A DNA stretch of 64,000 bases from Desulfobacteraceae bacterium UBA2245 (GCA_002347265.1 DDYB01000011.1:111141-175140); one strand, 5' to 3'; shown: positions 17,890-27,407, counted from the stretch's first letter. Notes: generated by a model not told the origin, from the letters alone. Program-made: numbers and translations.

Positions 17890-18957
17890 TCATAAAAAGG
17901 ATTTCACCAGATCCATAATATCCTCAGGGGAGGGAATATCCCCGCCGGCATTTCCATGCCAGTGAACCGGACGTTCGCCTAAAACCGCCCGCTGAACATC
18001 CTCAAGCATCTGGCCCATGTTCAGTTCGATGCTCAGCACCACCTTGCAGCTCGGCCGGATCGCCGCCTCATGGATCGCCTTTTCCGGAAAAGGGAAAAGG
18101 GTCTGGGGACGGATCATTCCCACCTCGATCCCCTGCCGCTTCAGGGCATCGATGGCTGTCCGGCACACCCGGCTCATGGTGCCGAAACTGACGATCAGCG
18201 CCTGATAATCCGTGTCGGCGTTATAGGCTTCGTACCGCAGGTCTTCGCGCATCATGCGTTCGTATTTGGCCTTGAGCTTCAGGTTGTGGTCGTTAAGGGC
18301 CCTGGGATCCAGAAACAGAGATTTGACCAGATTCGGCGTATCGCTGTTTCTCGTTGCCATTCCGTTGCTGGCCCAGTCGTCTTTATTGGTGGGTTCGGAA
18401 CGCAGATTCTCGGGAAACTCCACGGGCTCCATCATCTGGCCGATCAGCCCGTCCCCGAGAATCAGCACCGGATTGCGATATTTCTCGGCCAGTGGAAAGG
18501 CCATCATCATCATTTCCACGGCCTCCTGAACGCCGTCCGGCGCCATGACCAGCAGATGGTAATCGCCGTGCCCGCCGCCCTTGACCGCCTGAAAATAATC
18601 GGCTTGAGACGGCAGGATGCCGCCCAGTCCGGGTCCGCCGCGCACGATGTTGACGAATACCGCGGGGCACTCGGCGCCGGTGATATAACTGACCGCCTCG
18701 CTCATCAGACTGAACCCGGGACTGGATGTCGAGGTGAACACCCGCTGTCCGCACCCGGATGCGCCGAAAATCATATAACCGACGGCCACCTCGCTTTCTC
18801 CCTGCAGAAATACGCCGCCAACCTCCGGAAGGCGCCGGGACAGATATTCGGCAATCTCGGACTGAGGCGTAATCGGATAGGCAAAATAATTCAGACATCC
18901 GGCCCGCACGGCCGCCTCTGCAATCGCCTCGTTTCCTTTCATTAAAACCTTGCCCAT
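17890..18957 (-). CDS. korA: 2-oxoacid:ferredoxin oxidoreductase, alpha subunit (KorA/VorB type)
   Basis: Alpha subunit that builds the active site with the TPP subunit. 355 aa from the ATG at 18957 (GGAGGT 9 bases upstream, in the tail of the ferredoxin gene). It begins GKVLMKGNEAIAEAA and has AYPITPQSEIAEYL, QGESEVAVGYMIFGA, TSTSSPGFSLMSEA and RGGPGLGGILPSQADYFQ. The wording resembles proteins named VorB (3-methyl-2-oxobutanoate) as well as KorA, so branched-chain 2-oxoacids are a real alternative to 2-oxoglutarate. It follows the ferredoxin gene by two bases. Confidence 0.9.
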   Translation of the reverse strand: MGKVLMKGNEAIAEAAVRAGCLNYFAYPITPQSEIAEYLSRRLPEVGGVFLQGESEVAVGYMIFGASGCGQRVFTSTSSPGFSLMSEAVSYITGAECPAVFVNIVRGGPGLGGILPSQADYFQAVKGGGHGDYHLLVMAPDGVQEAVEMMMMAFPLAEKYRNPVLILGDGLIGQMMEPVEFPENLRSEPTNKDDWASNGMATRNSDTPNLVKSLFLDPRALNDHNLKLKAKYERMMREDLRYEAYNADTDYQALIVSFGTMSRVCRTAIDALKRQGIEVGMIRPQTLFPFPEKAIHEAAIRPSCKVVLSIELNMGQMLEDVQRAVLGERPVHWHGNAGGDIPSPEDIMDLVKSFL

Positions 18958-18959
18958 GT

Positions 18960-19199
18960 TTAACTCACCTCCGTCTGATCTTTGGTGCTTTGGATTTCCG
19001 TGATACTGATCGCGACATCGGGGCACATGATGCAACAGAGCCCGCAGTAGTTGCAATCTTCTGGCCTGGCGCGATATACGGGATAATATCCGACGGAATT
19101 AACCGTATCAGAAAGCTGCAAGACTTTCTTGGGGCATACGGTCAGACAAAGACCGCATCCTTTGCATCTTTCCGCGTCGATGGAAAATTGATAAGACAT
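18960..19199 (-). CDS. korD: 2[4Fe-4S] ferredoxin, delta subunit of the oxidoreductase
   Basis: 79-aa ferredoxin with two four-cysteine clusters, CKGCGLCLTVCP and CNYCGLCCIMCP, each giving one [4Fe-4S] centre. It carries electrons out of the oxidoreductase complex. It precedes korA by two bases and follows the ATPase gene by 40 bases, so order is ATPase-korD-korA-korB-korC. An extra cysteine in the second motif (GLCCIMC) is common in this subunit type. Confidence 0.92.
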   Translation of the reverse strand: MSYQFSIDAERCKGCGLCLTVCPKKVLQLSDTVNSVGYYPVYRARPEDCNYCGLCCIMCPDVAISITEIQSTKDQTEVS

Positions 19200-19239
19200 G
19201 CCATCTCCTCTCTCTCCGGTTTGGAAAAACCGCTTTTCA

Positions 19240-19947
19240 TCATTTTGAACCCGACCGAAATATTTCAGGGCGCTTCCATGGCGGAACCAGTTGCCTCCGG
19301 ATCGGCAGCACGGGGCAGGAAAAGCGTGCGAGATCGATCCCGGGCAGAAGGTCGGCCGGCGCCGTGATGAAAATCAATTCCAGGCCGGTCTTCCGGCTGA
19401 GTTCCTCGACGAACGCATATCCTTCATATATATGGTCTGCCGATGTCTCGCCGATCATGTTGGCGTTTCCCACAATGCCGGCAAAGCGCATTCGCGAGGC
19501 TTTTTCGATTTCCGCTCGCATCCGCATGCATCCCTGAACCGAATCCGCGTAAGGGCGGTATGGATTCACCACCTGGAGCATCCGGGCCCCGCGGCCCTGC
19601 AGCGCATCAAAAAGGCAGGCCAGCACACGCGCGCCCACGGCGTCGCCGCCCACATCCAGCAAGGTCAGATCGCCGGAAGATCGAATCATTCCCGCAATGA
19701 CAGGGCTTAAAACGGGAAGATCGGCATTGAGATATTTTTCAGGAGGCAGAACCAGTTCAATGCCCAGATCGGCCAGCGCCTTGCGGGCCTCCCGGGTTCG
19801 AAAATAAGGATTGACCAGATCCAGGTCCGCTACCCGGACCCTTTGCCCGGAATCCCTGGCGTAAACGGCCAGGTTGATGCAGACTTCCGTCTTTCCGCTG
19901 CCGTAGTTTCCGGCCAGGATAACGAGGCCTTTCAAATCGATTTTCAC
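19240..19947 (-). CDS. P-loop ATPase of the MinD/CobQ type, first gene of the kor cluster
   Basis: 235-aa nucleotide-binding protein. The P-loop is LAGNYGSGKTE near residues 11-21, followed by RVADLDLVNPYFRTREA, which resembles the switch region of MinD/ParA-type ATPases, and LLDVGGDAVGARVL as the Walker B-like block. No DNA-binding or amphipathic targeting segment is visible. It begins the minus-strand run of kor genes, 40 bases before korD, so a role in assembling or regulating that iron-sulfur complex is plausible but only inferred from position. Exact function unknown. Confidence 0.8.
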   Translation of the reverse strand: MKIDLKGLVILAGNYGSGKTEVCINLAVYARDSGQRVRVADLDLVNPYFRTREARKALADLGIELVLPPEKYLNADLPVLSPVIAGMIRSSGDLTLLDVGGDAVGARVLACLFDALQGRGARMLQVVNPYRPYADSVQGCMRMRAEIEKASRMRFAGIVGNANMIGETSADHIYEGYAFVEELSRKTGLELIFITAPADLLPGIDLARFSCPVLPIRRQLVPPWKRPEIFRSGSK

Positions 19948-20179
19948 CGGTAATCACCTGATTGAAACCGTCTTTGTCCTGCATGCGCGTCCGTGAAATG
20001 AACGCCGGCAATTCCAAAATCTTGTTTTTTTAGTAATTTTTTTAATTCATGTCAAGGAATCAATTCGGATTCAGGTGAATCAGAAACCAGCTGCCCCGCC
20101 GTGGTTCGCCTTCCGTTTGCTTCGGAAATATGGTAGCCTTCGAGCGGAGTTGTCAATCTCAATGAAAAGGATACCATTT

Positions 20180-21355
20180 ATGTCATGCGTTCAAACCGGG
20201 CTGGAACGGCTCATCGCCAATCCGCCGCCATCGCTTAAAGGAAAACGCATCGGCCTTTTATGCAATCCGGCTTCGGTTGACAGGGAGTTGTCGCATGCCC
20301 GGCTGCTGGTTTCGGAAATATTTCCCGGGCAGCTCAAAGCCCTGTATTCTCCTCAGCACGGTTTTTTTGCCGAAAAACAGGACAACATGATCGAATCGGA
20401 TCACGGCATCGACCCCCTGCTGAAGATTCCGGTCTTCAGCCTTTACGGACAAACCCGGGTTCCGGACCGGAAAATGCTGGATCCCATCGATGTACTTCTG
20501 GTGGATCTTCAGGATTCAGGAACCCGCGTTTATACCTTTATTTACACCATGTCCTACTGCATGGAGGCTGCCAGGCGGTTCGGAAAGAAAGTCGTTGTTC
20601 TCGATCGCCCGAACCCCGTCGGCGGACAACGCATCGAAGGCAACCGCCTCGATCCCGAGTGGAGCTCATTTGTCGGCCGGTATCCTATTCCGATGCGTCA
20701 CGCAATGACCATCGGTGAACTGGCCCGAATGTTCAACCGGGATTATGGAATCGGATGCGAACTGGAGGTCATTCCCATGGAAGGCTGGCGGCGGGACATG
20801 TATTTTCAGGATACCGGGCTTACCTGGATCGCCCCCTCCCCCAACCTTCCGACCCCGGTGTCGGCCATGGTCTATCCTGGCCAGGTCATCTGGGAGGGAA
20901 CCAATGTTTCGGAAGGGCGCGGCACCACTCAGCCGTTCGAACTGTTCGGCGCTCCGTTTATCGACCCGGACAAGATTCTCGAAGCCATGGGCAACGACAG
21001 ACAACCGGGGGTTTTTCTACGGCCGGTAATATTTGAACCTGCGGTCGGCAAATGGAGGGGCGAAGCCTGCCGGGGATTTCAGCTTCATGTCACAGCCCGG
21101 GATAGTTTTGAACCCGTTTTAACCACCCTGAAACTGCTTCAAGCCGTATTTCAAAACTATCCGGACCAATTCAAGTGGAAATCCCCGCCCTACGAGTACG
21201 AATTCAAGCTGCTTCCCATCGATTTGATCATGGGGGGGCCCGGCGTCCGACAGCGCATCGAGGCTCTGGAACCTCCCGAACGCATCGCCGCAACCTGGAA
21301 GCAGGAAATCAGGGATTTTTTCGATCAAAGCCGCAGATTTTACCTTTACGGATGA
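20180..21355 (+). CDS. DUF1343 protein, NamZ-like exo-N-acetylmuramidase candidate
   Basis: DUF1343 includes Bacillus NamZ, an exo-beta-N-acetylmuramidase releasing MurNAc from peptidoglycan fragments. The 391-aa product has GKRIGLLCNPASVD, LYSPQHGFFAEKQD, PVFSLYGQTRVPD, DVLLVDLQDSGTRVYTF, VLDRPNPVGG and the central WEGTNVSEGRGTTQPFELFG. The ATG at 20180 has AAGGA 8 bases upstream; an in-frame ATG at 20162 is an alternative. Neither start gives a signal peptide, unlike many exported members, so the protein may act in the cytoplasm. A MurNAc salvage fusion enzyme lies 3.5 kb downstream, fitting a cell-wall recycling role. Family is clear; activity is inferred. Confidence 0.85.
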   Translation: MSCVQTGLERLIANPPPSLKGKRIGLLCNPASVDRELSHARLLVSEIFPGQLKALYSPQHGFFAEKQDNMIESDHGIDPLLKIPVFSLYGQTRVPDRKMLDPIDVLLVDLQDSGTRVYTFIYTMSYCMEAARRFGKKVVVLDRPNPVGGQRIEGNRLDPEWSSFVGRYPIPMRHAMTIGELARMFNRDYGIGCELEVIPMEGWRRDMYFQDTGLTWIAPSPNLPTPVSAMVYPGQVIWEGTNVSEGRGTTQPFELFGAPFIDPDKILEAMGNDRQPGVFLRPVIFEPAVGKWRGEACRGFQLHVTARDSFEPVLTTLKLLQAVFQNYPDQFKWKSPPYEYEFKLLPIDLIMGGPGVRQRIEALEPPERIAATWKQEIRDFFDQSRRFYLYG

Positions 21356-21394
21356 GGCGGAACCCGGTTCTGAAGCGGCTGAAGGCGGCCCATC

Positions 21395-21432
21395 AAAAAA
21401 AAGCCCTTCATCCCTGAAAAAAGATGAAGGGC
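21395..21432 (-). terminator. Rho-independent terminator
   Basis: Perfect 10-bp stem GCCCTTCATC / GATGAAGGGC (21403-21412 and 21423-21432) with an A-rich loop; on the minus strand it is followed by eight Ts (21395-21402). It closes the small membrane-protein gene at 21452 and may also stop plus-strand transcripts from the NamZ-like gene. Confidence 0.8.
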
Positions 21433-21451
21433 CGGCTTCAAAATAAACTGG

Positions 21452-21736
21452 TTATGCGCCTGGCTTGTCGGTTTTTAGGGTCTCGATTTCCTTTTTCAAA
21501 TCATCGATTTCCTGTTTGAACTTTTCAACATCGCCTGTTTTTGAGGCATCCGTTGAAGTGTCTTTTTTCCAGGTGTCTTTGATTTCGTCATAACCCAGAT
21601 AGATCGCCAACCCTCCACCGATCAGCAACATCACGGGAACAGCGCCGGCCAGCAGCTGCAGGAACTCACCAAACCAGACGATCAGGCAAATGAGTCCAAC
21701 GACAGCTGCAACCGCTCCACCAATTAACGTTTTCAT
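21452..21736 (-). CDS. Small membrane protein with C-terminal coiled coil, 94 aa
   Basis: Not recognised as a named family. Two hydrophobic segments (about residues 2-20 and 26-48, the second LLAGAVPVMLLIGGGLAIYL) are followed by a short linker and a heptad-like charged helix ending in FKQEIDDLKKEIETLK. Such two-helix proteins with a coiled-coil tail often oligomerise in the inner membrane. A clear terminator follows and an AGGAGGAT-like sequence precedes the ATG, so it is expressed as a single gene on the minus strand, divergent from plsB. Function unknown. Confidence 0.75.
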   Translation of the reverse strand: MKTLIGGAVAAVVGLICLIVWFGEFLQLLAGAVPVMLLIGGGLAIYLGYDEIKDTWKKDTSTDASKTGDVEKFKQEIDDLKKEIETLKTDKPGA

Positions 21737-22209
21737 AAAAGGCCATCCTCCTTTGACTTAAATTGAATTTGCAAACCTTTAGGATAACAAAAAGGTCGCG
21801 CAACATCGTCAAAAAATCAATCATATCAAGAAAATACAACCATATTTCCAAAAGATAATTAAAATTTAAATTAACACAGCAGGATTTTGAATGCAAGCTG
21901 AAAGTTGATTTCAGGCGCTTCTCGAGGATTTTCGGCAAAACATCGGCATCTCAGCCGCCTTCAATCCGTCCGAACCGCTGCCGGGCCCACTGACATTCCG
22001 GGATTATTAATTGCATTCGGCATCCGTTTCTGTTAATTTATTTCGATTCCATCATGGAGGGCCGGTCCTGTTGGCGAGAGAAGGACTTTCAAATATTTGG
22101 CCCCAACAGCTTGAATTGCTTAAAAAAACACCCAGGATGGATTTTTTCGTTTTTTTAAGGTAAATCCAAATAAAATCCGGCTTAAAATTGCCGTTGACAA
22201 GATAATGCC
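21737..22209. other. Gene-free AT-rich divergent region with an 11-bp inverted repeat
   Basis: No credible gene in these 473 bases; it should carry promoters for the minus-strand small membrane protein and for plsB. A perfect inverted repeat CTTAAAAAAAC / GTTTTTTTAAG (22119-22129 and 22149-22159) with a 19-base loop lies 50 bases before the plsB ATG and would form an A/T hairpin in the plsB leader. Its role is unknown. Confidence 0.5.
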
Positions 22210-24846
22210 ATGAAAAATCAAGCCCATCAACATCCAACAGCCGAAAAAAGCAAATTCCGGCGATGGATAGACCGTTTTCTGGCCAAAACGCATCATCATT
22301 ATCTGTGCGAACTGCCTGAAGACATCGGATTTTTATCCAGGTCCTTTCTGAACCGGTTTTTTTCCGGAATTACAACGGAAAAGGATCAGCTGGCCGTTCT
22401 CGCGCAAATCCCGTCTGATGCGATCATTGTATACGCCATTCAGTATAAGAGCTATTTCGAATACCTTTTTTATTACACCCGGTACCACCGGGAAAAGGTT
22501 CCGGCGCCGCGGATCGGCATGGGATTCAGGGTTTTTCTCTGGCAGCCGGTTTCAAGACTCTTCCGAATATTGACCGCTCACGTCGATCACTGGATCGGCA
22601 ATAAAACCCTGCTGAATCCCTACAAAAACGGTTTTATCAAAGACCAGCTGCTTCAGGGCCGCACCGCCCTTTTTTCCCTGATCGAAAAGCGGGGTGTATA
22701 CCGCCGTTTCGCCGAATCCAAATCAGATCCGGTCAGCCATCTGATCGAAATCCAGAAGTCCATTGACCGGCCCATATACATCGTTCCCCAGCTGATGTTT
22801 TTCAGCAAAAACCCCAACCGCCAGGGAATATTGCCGGTGGATATGATATTCGGAAGCGAGGAGCGACTGGGAATTATTCGCCGGATCATCCGGATGTTCA
22901 AGTATCCGGGAAAGGTATTTGTTGAAATCTCCCAGCCGGTCAACCTCAAAAATTTCCTGGATCATCCGGATATTCGAAACCGGACCGACGCCCGGCAGAG
23001 CCAGGAACTTCGCCAGCGGCTTCTGCATCAGATCAACCGCCATCGGCAAAGCATCACGGGACCGGTCATCAAGTCTGTTGAGGAACTGAAGGAAAGCATT
23101 CTGATGAACGAGCGCCTGCGTCCGTTCATGGAAAACTATTCCGCCTCCCGCAACATCCCCATTTACAAGGTACTGCGCGAGGCGGACGGCTATATCGATG
23201 AAATCGCGGCAAAATACAACCGAACCATCATCAAGATCGGCAGCATCGTGGTGGAATGGTTTTTGAAGGCCATGTTCGAAGGCATCACGGTGGATACAGA
23301 GGGGCTGAACCGCATCAAACTGATGGCCCAGAAGGGCCCGGTGATTCTGATTCCATGCCATAAAAGCCATTTTGATTACCTGATCCTGTCCTTCCTTCTG
23401 CACAACAGCAACCTGCCGTGCCCCCATGTCGCCGCAGGCAAGAATCTTTCCTTCTGGCCGCTTGGGCCGCTTTTCAGAGGCGGCGGCGCTTTTTTCATCC
23501 GACGGACCTTCAGGGGCGCAGCTCTGTATTCCAAGGTATTTTCGGAATATATTCACAAACTGCTTCAGGAAGGATTTAACATCGAATTTTTCATCGAAGG
23601 CGGGAGAAGCCGCACAGGCAAACTCATTCTTCCCAAGCTCGGGCTGCTTTCGATTCTGCTGGGCGCCTATCGTAACGGCGCGTGCGAAGACATGTCCTTT
23701 GCCCCGATTTTTATCGGATACGACCAGGTTCTTGAAGAAAATGCCTACCTGAGCGAGGTTGAAGGGGAACAGAAAAAACCTGAAAACATCATGCAGGTGT
23801 TCAAAGCGCGAAAGCTGCTCAAAAAACGTTACGGAAGAATCTACGTCAAGTTCGATGAACCCATCAGCATCGTGGATCTTCAGCAAAAGATGGGCGTCTC
23901 GCTTCACACCATGAACGCAAAGGATCAAAACGTACTGATCCGCAACCTGGGATACCGGGTGATCAACGCCATCAACCAGGTATCGGTGGTCACGCCGTAT
24001 GCCCTGGTGGCCGGCGTTCTGCTCAATCTTGAGAAAGAACGATTTTCCTATGAACAGTTCAAGAAAGGCCTGGATACCTACATGACCTTTCTGATCTCCC
24101 ACAAGGCGACCCTGGCCGACACGCTGGTCGTAGACCCGGAACACGCCGTCGAAAAGGTTCTGAGCAACTATATTCAAAGAAAATTCATCGAGTCGATCTC
24201 AGGCGAAAAAAGCGCCCCCTTTACCGATACGGTTTTTGAGATTCAGGAAAGCAAGCGCACGCTTCTCGAGTACTACAAGAACAACGTGATCTCCTTTTTT
24301 ATTCCGGCTGCCTACACCGCGATGGCGATTCTCAAAAGGGATGCGTTTCAGTTTTCCTCCGTGGATCTGCATGCCGATTATGCCTTTCTGCAGGATCTTT
24401 TCAAATACGAGTTCGCCTATGATGTGGACAACACCTCTGAATACAATGTCAGAAAATGTATCAAGGCATTCATCGACGACGCCGTTCTCAGCCCGCATCC
24501 CACGCTTCCGGACACCTATAATCTGACGGCCGCCGGCTACAAGAAGCTCAATTTGTTCGCCGGTTTTCTGAAAACCTATTTGGAATCATATCTGATCGTC
24601 CTGAAAGTGTTCATGCGGTACTCGAAAAGCGCCATCAGCAGCAAGGACCGCCTGAAAAAAATTCAGTCCCGCGGAGCCCGGATGTTCAAGCGCGGCGAGG
24701 TACAGCGCAAAGAGTCCCTGTCCAAAATCAATTACGCCAATGCCGTTGATCTGTTCACCTACAACGGCATCAAAGGATCCGAAGATGCCGAGGCAATCAA
24801 CATGTACGCTGACAAGATTCAGGAATATCTGTCTCGTCTGCCCTGA
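22210..24846 (+). CDS. plsB: Glycerol-3-phosphate O-acyltransferase, PlsB type
   Basis: Membrane-associated enzyme that acylates glycerol-3-phosphate to start phospholipid synthesis. 878 aa, somewhat longer than the E. coli enzyme (about 807). The acyltransferase domain has the HxxxxD site at H384-D389 in CHKSHFDYLILSFLL, the FFIRRTF block, the substrate motif FFIEGGRSRTGK, and SFAPIFIGYDQVLEE, all as in PlsB. Long N- and C-terminal flanks are also PlsB-like. It is followed after 24 bases by the MurU-AmgK-like gene and then dapB, forming an envelope-synthesis operon. Confidence 0.92.
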   Translation: MKNQAHQHPTAEKSKFRRWIDRFLAKTHHHYLCELPEDIGFLSRSFLNRFFSGITTEKDQLAVLAQIPSDAIIVYAIQYKSYFEYLFYYTRYHREKVPAPRIGMGFRVFLWQPVSRLFRILTAHVDHWIGNKTLLNPYKNGFIKDQLLQGRTALFSLIEKRGVYRRFAESKSDPVSHLIEIQKSIDRPIYIVPQLMFFSKNPNRQGILPVDMIFGSEERLGIIRRIIRMFKYPGKVFVEISQPVNLKNFLDHPDIRNRTDARQSQELRQRLLHQINRHRQSITGPVIKSVEELKESILMNERLRPFMENYSASRNIPIYKVLREADGYIDEIAAKYNRTIIKIGSIVVEWFLKAMFEGITVDTEGLNRIKLMAQKGPVILIPCHKSHFDYLILSFLLHNSNLPCPHVAAGKNLSFWPLGPLFRGGGAFFIRRTFRGAALYSKVFSEYIHKLLQEGFNIEFFIEGGRSRTGKLILPKLGLLSILLGAYRNGACEDMSFAPIFIGYDQVLEENAYLSEVEGEQKKPENIMQVFKARKLLKKRYGRIYVKFDEPISIVDLQQKMGVSLHTMNAKDQNVLIRNLGYRVINAINQVSVVTPYALVAGVLLNLEKERFSYEQFKKGLDTYMTFLISHKATLADTLVVDPEHAVEKVLSNYIQRKFIESISGEKSAPFTDTVFEIQESKRTLLEYYKNNVISFFIPAAYTAMAILKRDAFQFSSVDLHADYAFLQDLFKYEFAYDVDNTSEYNVRKCIKAFIDDAVLSPHPTLPDTYNLTAAGYKKLNLFAGFLKTYLESYLIVLKVFMRYSKSAISSKDRLKKIQSRGARMFKRGEVQRKESLSKINYANAVDLFTYNGIKGSEDAEAINMYADKIQEYLSRLP

Positions 24847-24870
24847 AATTTAATCAACAGACCGGCTCTC

Positions 24871-26580
24871 ATGAAAGCATTGATACTGGCCGCCGGATTC
24901 GGCACCCGATTGCTTCCCTTCACTCAGCACACGCCCAAGCCCCTGTTTTCCATCGGCGGGCGAAGGCTGCTCGATATCGCCATTCGGCGTCTGATCGAGG
25001 CCGGATGCCGGGCCGTGATGATCAACACCCACCATCTTCATGAAAAAATCGAAGACTTCATATCGCATCAGCGTTACGAGATTCCGGTTTTCCTGAAATT
25101 TGAACCCGGCATTCTCGGCACCGGCGGCGCCATTGGCAATGCATTGGATTTCTGGGAATCCGACCCCTTTATGGTCATCAACGGGGACATCGTCACGGAC
25201 ATCGATCTGAAGGCCGTTTATGCGCATCATATCCGCAACGGAAATGACGCCACCCTGGTGCTCTGCAACCATCCTGCGTTCAACCAGGTTGAAGTCGACT
25301 CCCGGAACCGGATCAGGCGATTTCATTCCGAACCGGTTCCGGACCGCAAGGCCTGGACCTTCACCGGAATCCAGGCGCTCTCTTCGGTGGTTCTGGACTA
25401 TATTCCCAAAAATCAGTTTTCCTCCAGCATCGAGGCCTACCGGAAAATGATCGCAGACGGCCGAAAAATTCAGGCGTACATCGCCGAAGGCGCCTACTGG
25501 AACGACATCGGCACTCCGGAGCGCTACCGTCAGGCGGCCTGCGACCAGATGGCCATGGATGCATTCGACCGGATATTTCACCGTCCCCGCCCGGCGATTC
25601 AAGCCGTCGTGCTTCAAGGAGACGGATCAGATCGAAAATGGATCCGTATGACATCCGGCAATCATTCGCTGATCGCGGCGGATCACGGCATACGAAATGA
25701 TCCGGACAAAACCGCCGAGGTGGATGCCTTTATGGATATCGGCAACCATCTTTGCCGGAAAAAACTGCCGGTGGCGCAGATTTATTCGGCGGACCGATTT
25801 GCCGGCCTGGTCTTTCTGGAGGATCTGGGAGATCAGCACCTGGAGCAGTTCGTCAAGAGCGCTTTGCCGGATGCCGTAAAAAAAGCCTACCGCAATGTCA
25901 TCGATCTGCTGATCGATTTCAGTTCATCCGGCATTCAGGGCTTTGACCCGGACTGGACCTTTGATACCCCCCGGTATGACAAGCGCCTGATTCTGGAAAG
26001 GGAATGCCGGTATTTTCTGGATGCCTTTGTAAGGGGATATCTGAAGATCGATGCAAGCTTTGAAAATCTTCTGCCGGATTTTTCCTTTATCGCCGACAAT
26101 GCACTGGCTTTTTCCATTCCAGGGCTGATGCACCGGGATTTTCAATCCCGGAACATCATGGTCCGAAACGGCCGGTTTTATTTGATCGATTATCAGGCGG
26201 CGCGCATCGGCCCCATTCAATACGATCTGGCATCCCTTTTAATTGATCCCTATGTCGGCCTTGCTCAAGATGTTCAAGAAGAACTGCTGGACTATGCGGT
26301 CGGAAAACTTTCAGAAAAAACCGGAATGAATGCCCGGAAAATTGTCCACGGGTACCGCTTCTGCGCAATCACCCGGAATCTTCAGATTCTCGGGGCATTT
26401 GCATTTTTAAGCAAAAGCAAGGGCAAACTGCATTTTGAAGCCTACATTTCACCGGCCCTGGCCGCCCTGAAGCAGCGGGTTGCAACCTTTGACGACGCTG
26501 AGATCAAATCCCTCAGATCCCTGATCAAAAGTCTGGATACGGGACGGATCAGCGCCCACACCACGGGAGAAACTCCATGA
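24871..26580 (+). CDS. Fused MurNAc-1-phosphate uridylyltransferase / amino-sugar kinase (MurU-AmgK-like)
   Basis: Two activities on one 569-aa chain. Residues 1-235 are a sugar-1-phosphate nucleotidyltransferase: KALILAAGFGTRLLPFT, PKPLFSIGGR, FEPGILGTGGAIGNAL and MVINGDIVTDID resemble MurU. From about 255 to 560 there is an aminoglycoside-phosphotransferase-type kinase with LVFLEDLGDQHLE, the catalytic HRDFQSRNIMV (H421, D423) and YLIDYQAARIGPIQYDLASL, resembling AmgK. In Pseudomonas these are two enzymes that turn MurNAc into UDP-MurNAc, bypassing de novo synthesis and fosfomycin. Order here is MurU then AmgK. The last codons overlap dapB by four bases (ATGA). Substrate is inferred. Confidence 0.85.
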   Translation: MKALILAAGFGTRLLPFTQHTPKPLFSIGGRRLLDIAIRRLIEAGCRAVMINTHHLHEKIEDFISHQRYEIPVFLKFEPGILGTGGAIGNALDFWESDPFMVINGDIVTDIDLKAVYAHHIRNGNDATLVLCNHPAFNQVEVDSRNRIRRFHSEPVPDRKAWTFTGIQALSSVVLDYIPKNQFSSSIEAYRKMIADGRKIQAYIAEGAYWNDIGTPERYRQAACDQMAMDAFDRIFHRPRPAIQAVVLQGDGSDRKWIRMTSGNHSLIAADHGIRNDPDKTAEVDAFMDIGNHLCRKKLPVAQIYSADRFAGLVFLEDLGDQHLEQFVKSALPDAVKKAYRNVIDLLIDFSSSGIQGFDPDWTFDTPRYDKRLILERECRYFLDAFVRGYLKIDASFENLLPDFSFIADNALAFSIPGLMHRDFQSRNIMVRNGRFYLIDYQAARIGPIQYDLASLLIDPYVGLAQDVQEELLDYAVGKLSEKTGMNARKIVHGYRFCAITRNLQILGAFAFLSKSKGKLHFEAYISPALAALKQRVATFDDAEIKSLRSLIKSLDTGRISAHTTGETP

Positions 26581-27407
26581 GCCACATCAAAATCATGATC
26601 AACGGCATGCCGGGCAACGTGGCAGCCGCTCTGGCCGCTCAAGCCATGAAGGACGAACGTTTTGAAATCATCAACGCCTCGCTGACCGGGCCTGAGATCG
26701 TCCAGGACCGGCACATCGTTGACGGCAAAACCTTTTCTCTGATTCATCCGGACGAGCGGGATCAGGCCATTGTTCAGATCAAAAACCGGGAGAATGATTT
26801 TATCTCCGTCGACTTCACGCACCCGACCGCGGTCAACGGCAACGCCGAATTTTATTGCAAAAACAATCTTTATTTCGTGATGGGAACCACCGGAGGCGAC
26901 CGGCGTCAGCTTGAGCAGACCGTTCTTCGGTCCGGAATCTCGGCGGTCATCGCGCCGAATATGGCCAAACAGATCGTCGGATTTCAGGCCATGATGCAGT
27001 ATGCGGCTGAAAATTTCCCCGGCCTTTTCTCAGGCTATTGTCTGGAAATCAGGGAAAGCCACCAGAAGGGCAAGGCGGATACCAGCGGAACGGCCCGGGC
27101 CATGGTGTCGTATTTTAACAAAATGGGCGTGGCTTTCAGCGAAGATCAGATCATAAAGGAAAGAGACCCGAGGATTCAGCAATCCGTCTGGAAAATTCCC
27201 GAGGCCCATCTGTCCGGTCATGCATGGCATACCTATACCCTGCATTCCGAAGACGGGACCGTTACTTTCAGCTTCACCCACAACATCAACGGCAGGGACG
27301 TGTATGCTCAGGGCACGTTCGATGCCGTGGAATTTCTTTTTCAAAAAGCGAAAAGCGGCCTGAAGGGCCGTGTCTATACGATGATCGACGTGCTCAAACA
27401 AGCCTGA
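26577..27407 (+). CDS. dapB: 4-hydroxy-tetrahydrodipicolinate reductase, plant-like DapB
   Basis: Reduces hydroxy-tetrahydrodipicolinate for lysine and meso-diaminopimelate. 276 aa. The nucleotide-binding loop is INGMPGNVAAAL rather than the usual GxxGxMG; FISVDFTHPTA, VMGTTGGDR and IAPNMAKQIVGF follow, and the catalytic region is ESHQKGKADTSGTA, where classic bacterial DapB has HHxxKxDxPSGTA. This wording is that of the plant-type branch. Starts inside the preceding gene by an ATGA overlap, so it is coupled to the MurU-AmgK-like enzyme; both feed peptidoglycan precursors. Confidence 0.9.
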   Translation: MSHIKIMINGMPGNVAAALAAQAMKDERFEIINASLTGPEIVQDRHIVDGKTFSLIHPDERDQAIVQIKNRENDFISVDFTHPTAVNGNAEFYCKNNLYFVMGTTGGDRRQLEQTVLRSGISAVIAPNMAKQIVGFQAMMQYAAENFPGLFSGYCLEIRESHQKGKADTSGTARAMVSYFNKMGVAFSEDQIIKERDPRIQQSVWKIPEAHLSGHAWHTYTLHSEDGTVTFSFTHNINGRDVYAQGTFDAVEFLFQKAKSGLKGRVYTMIDVLKQA

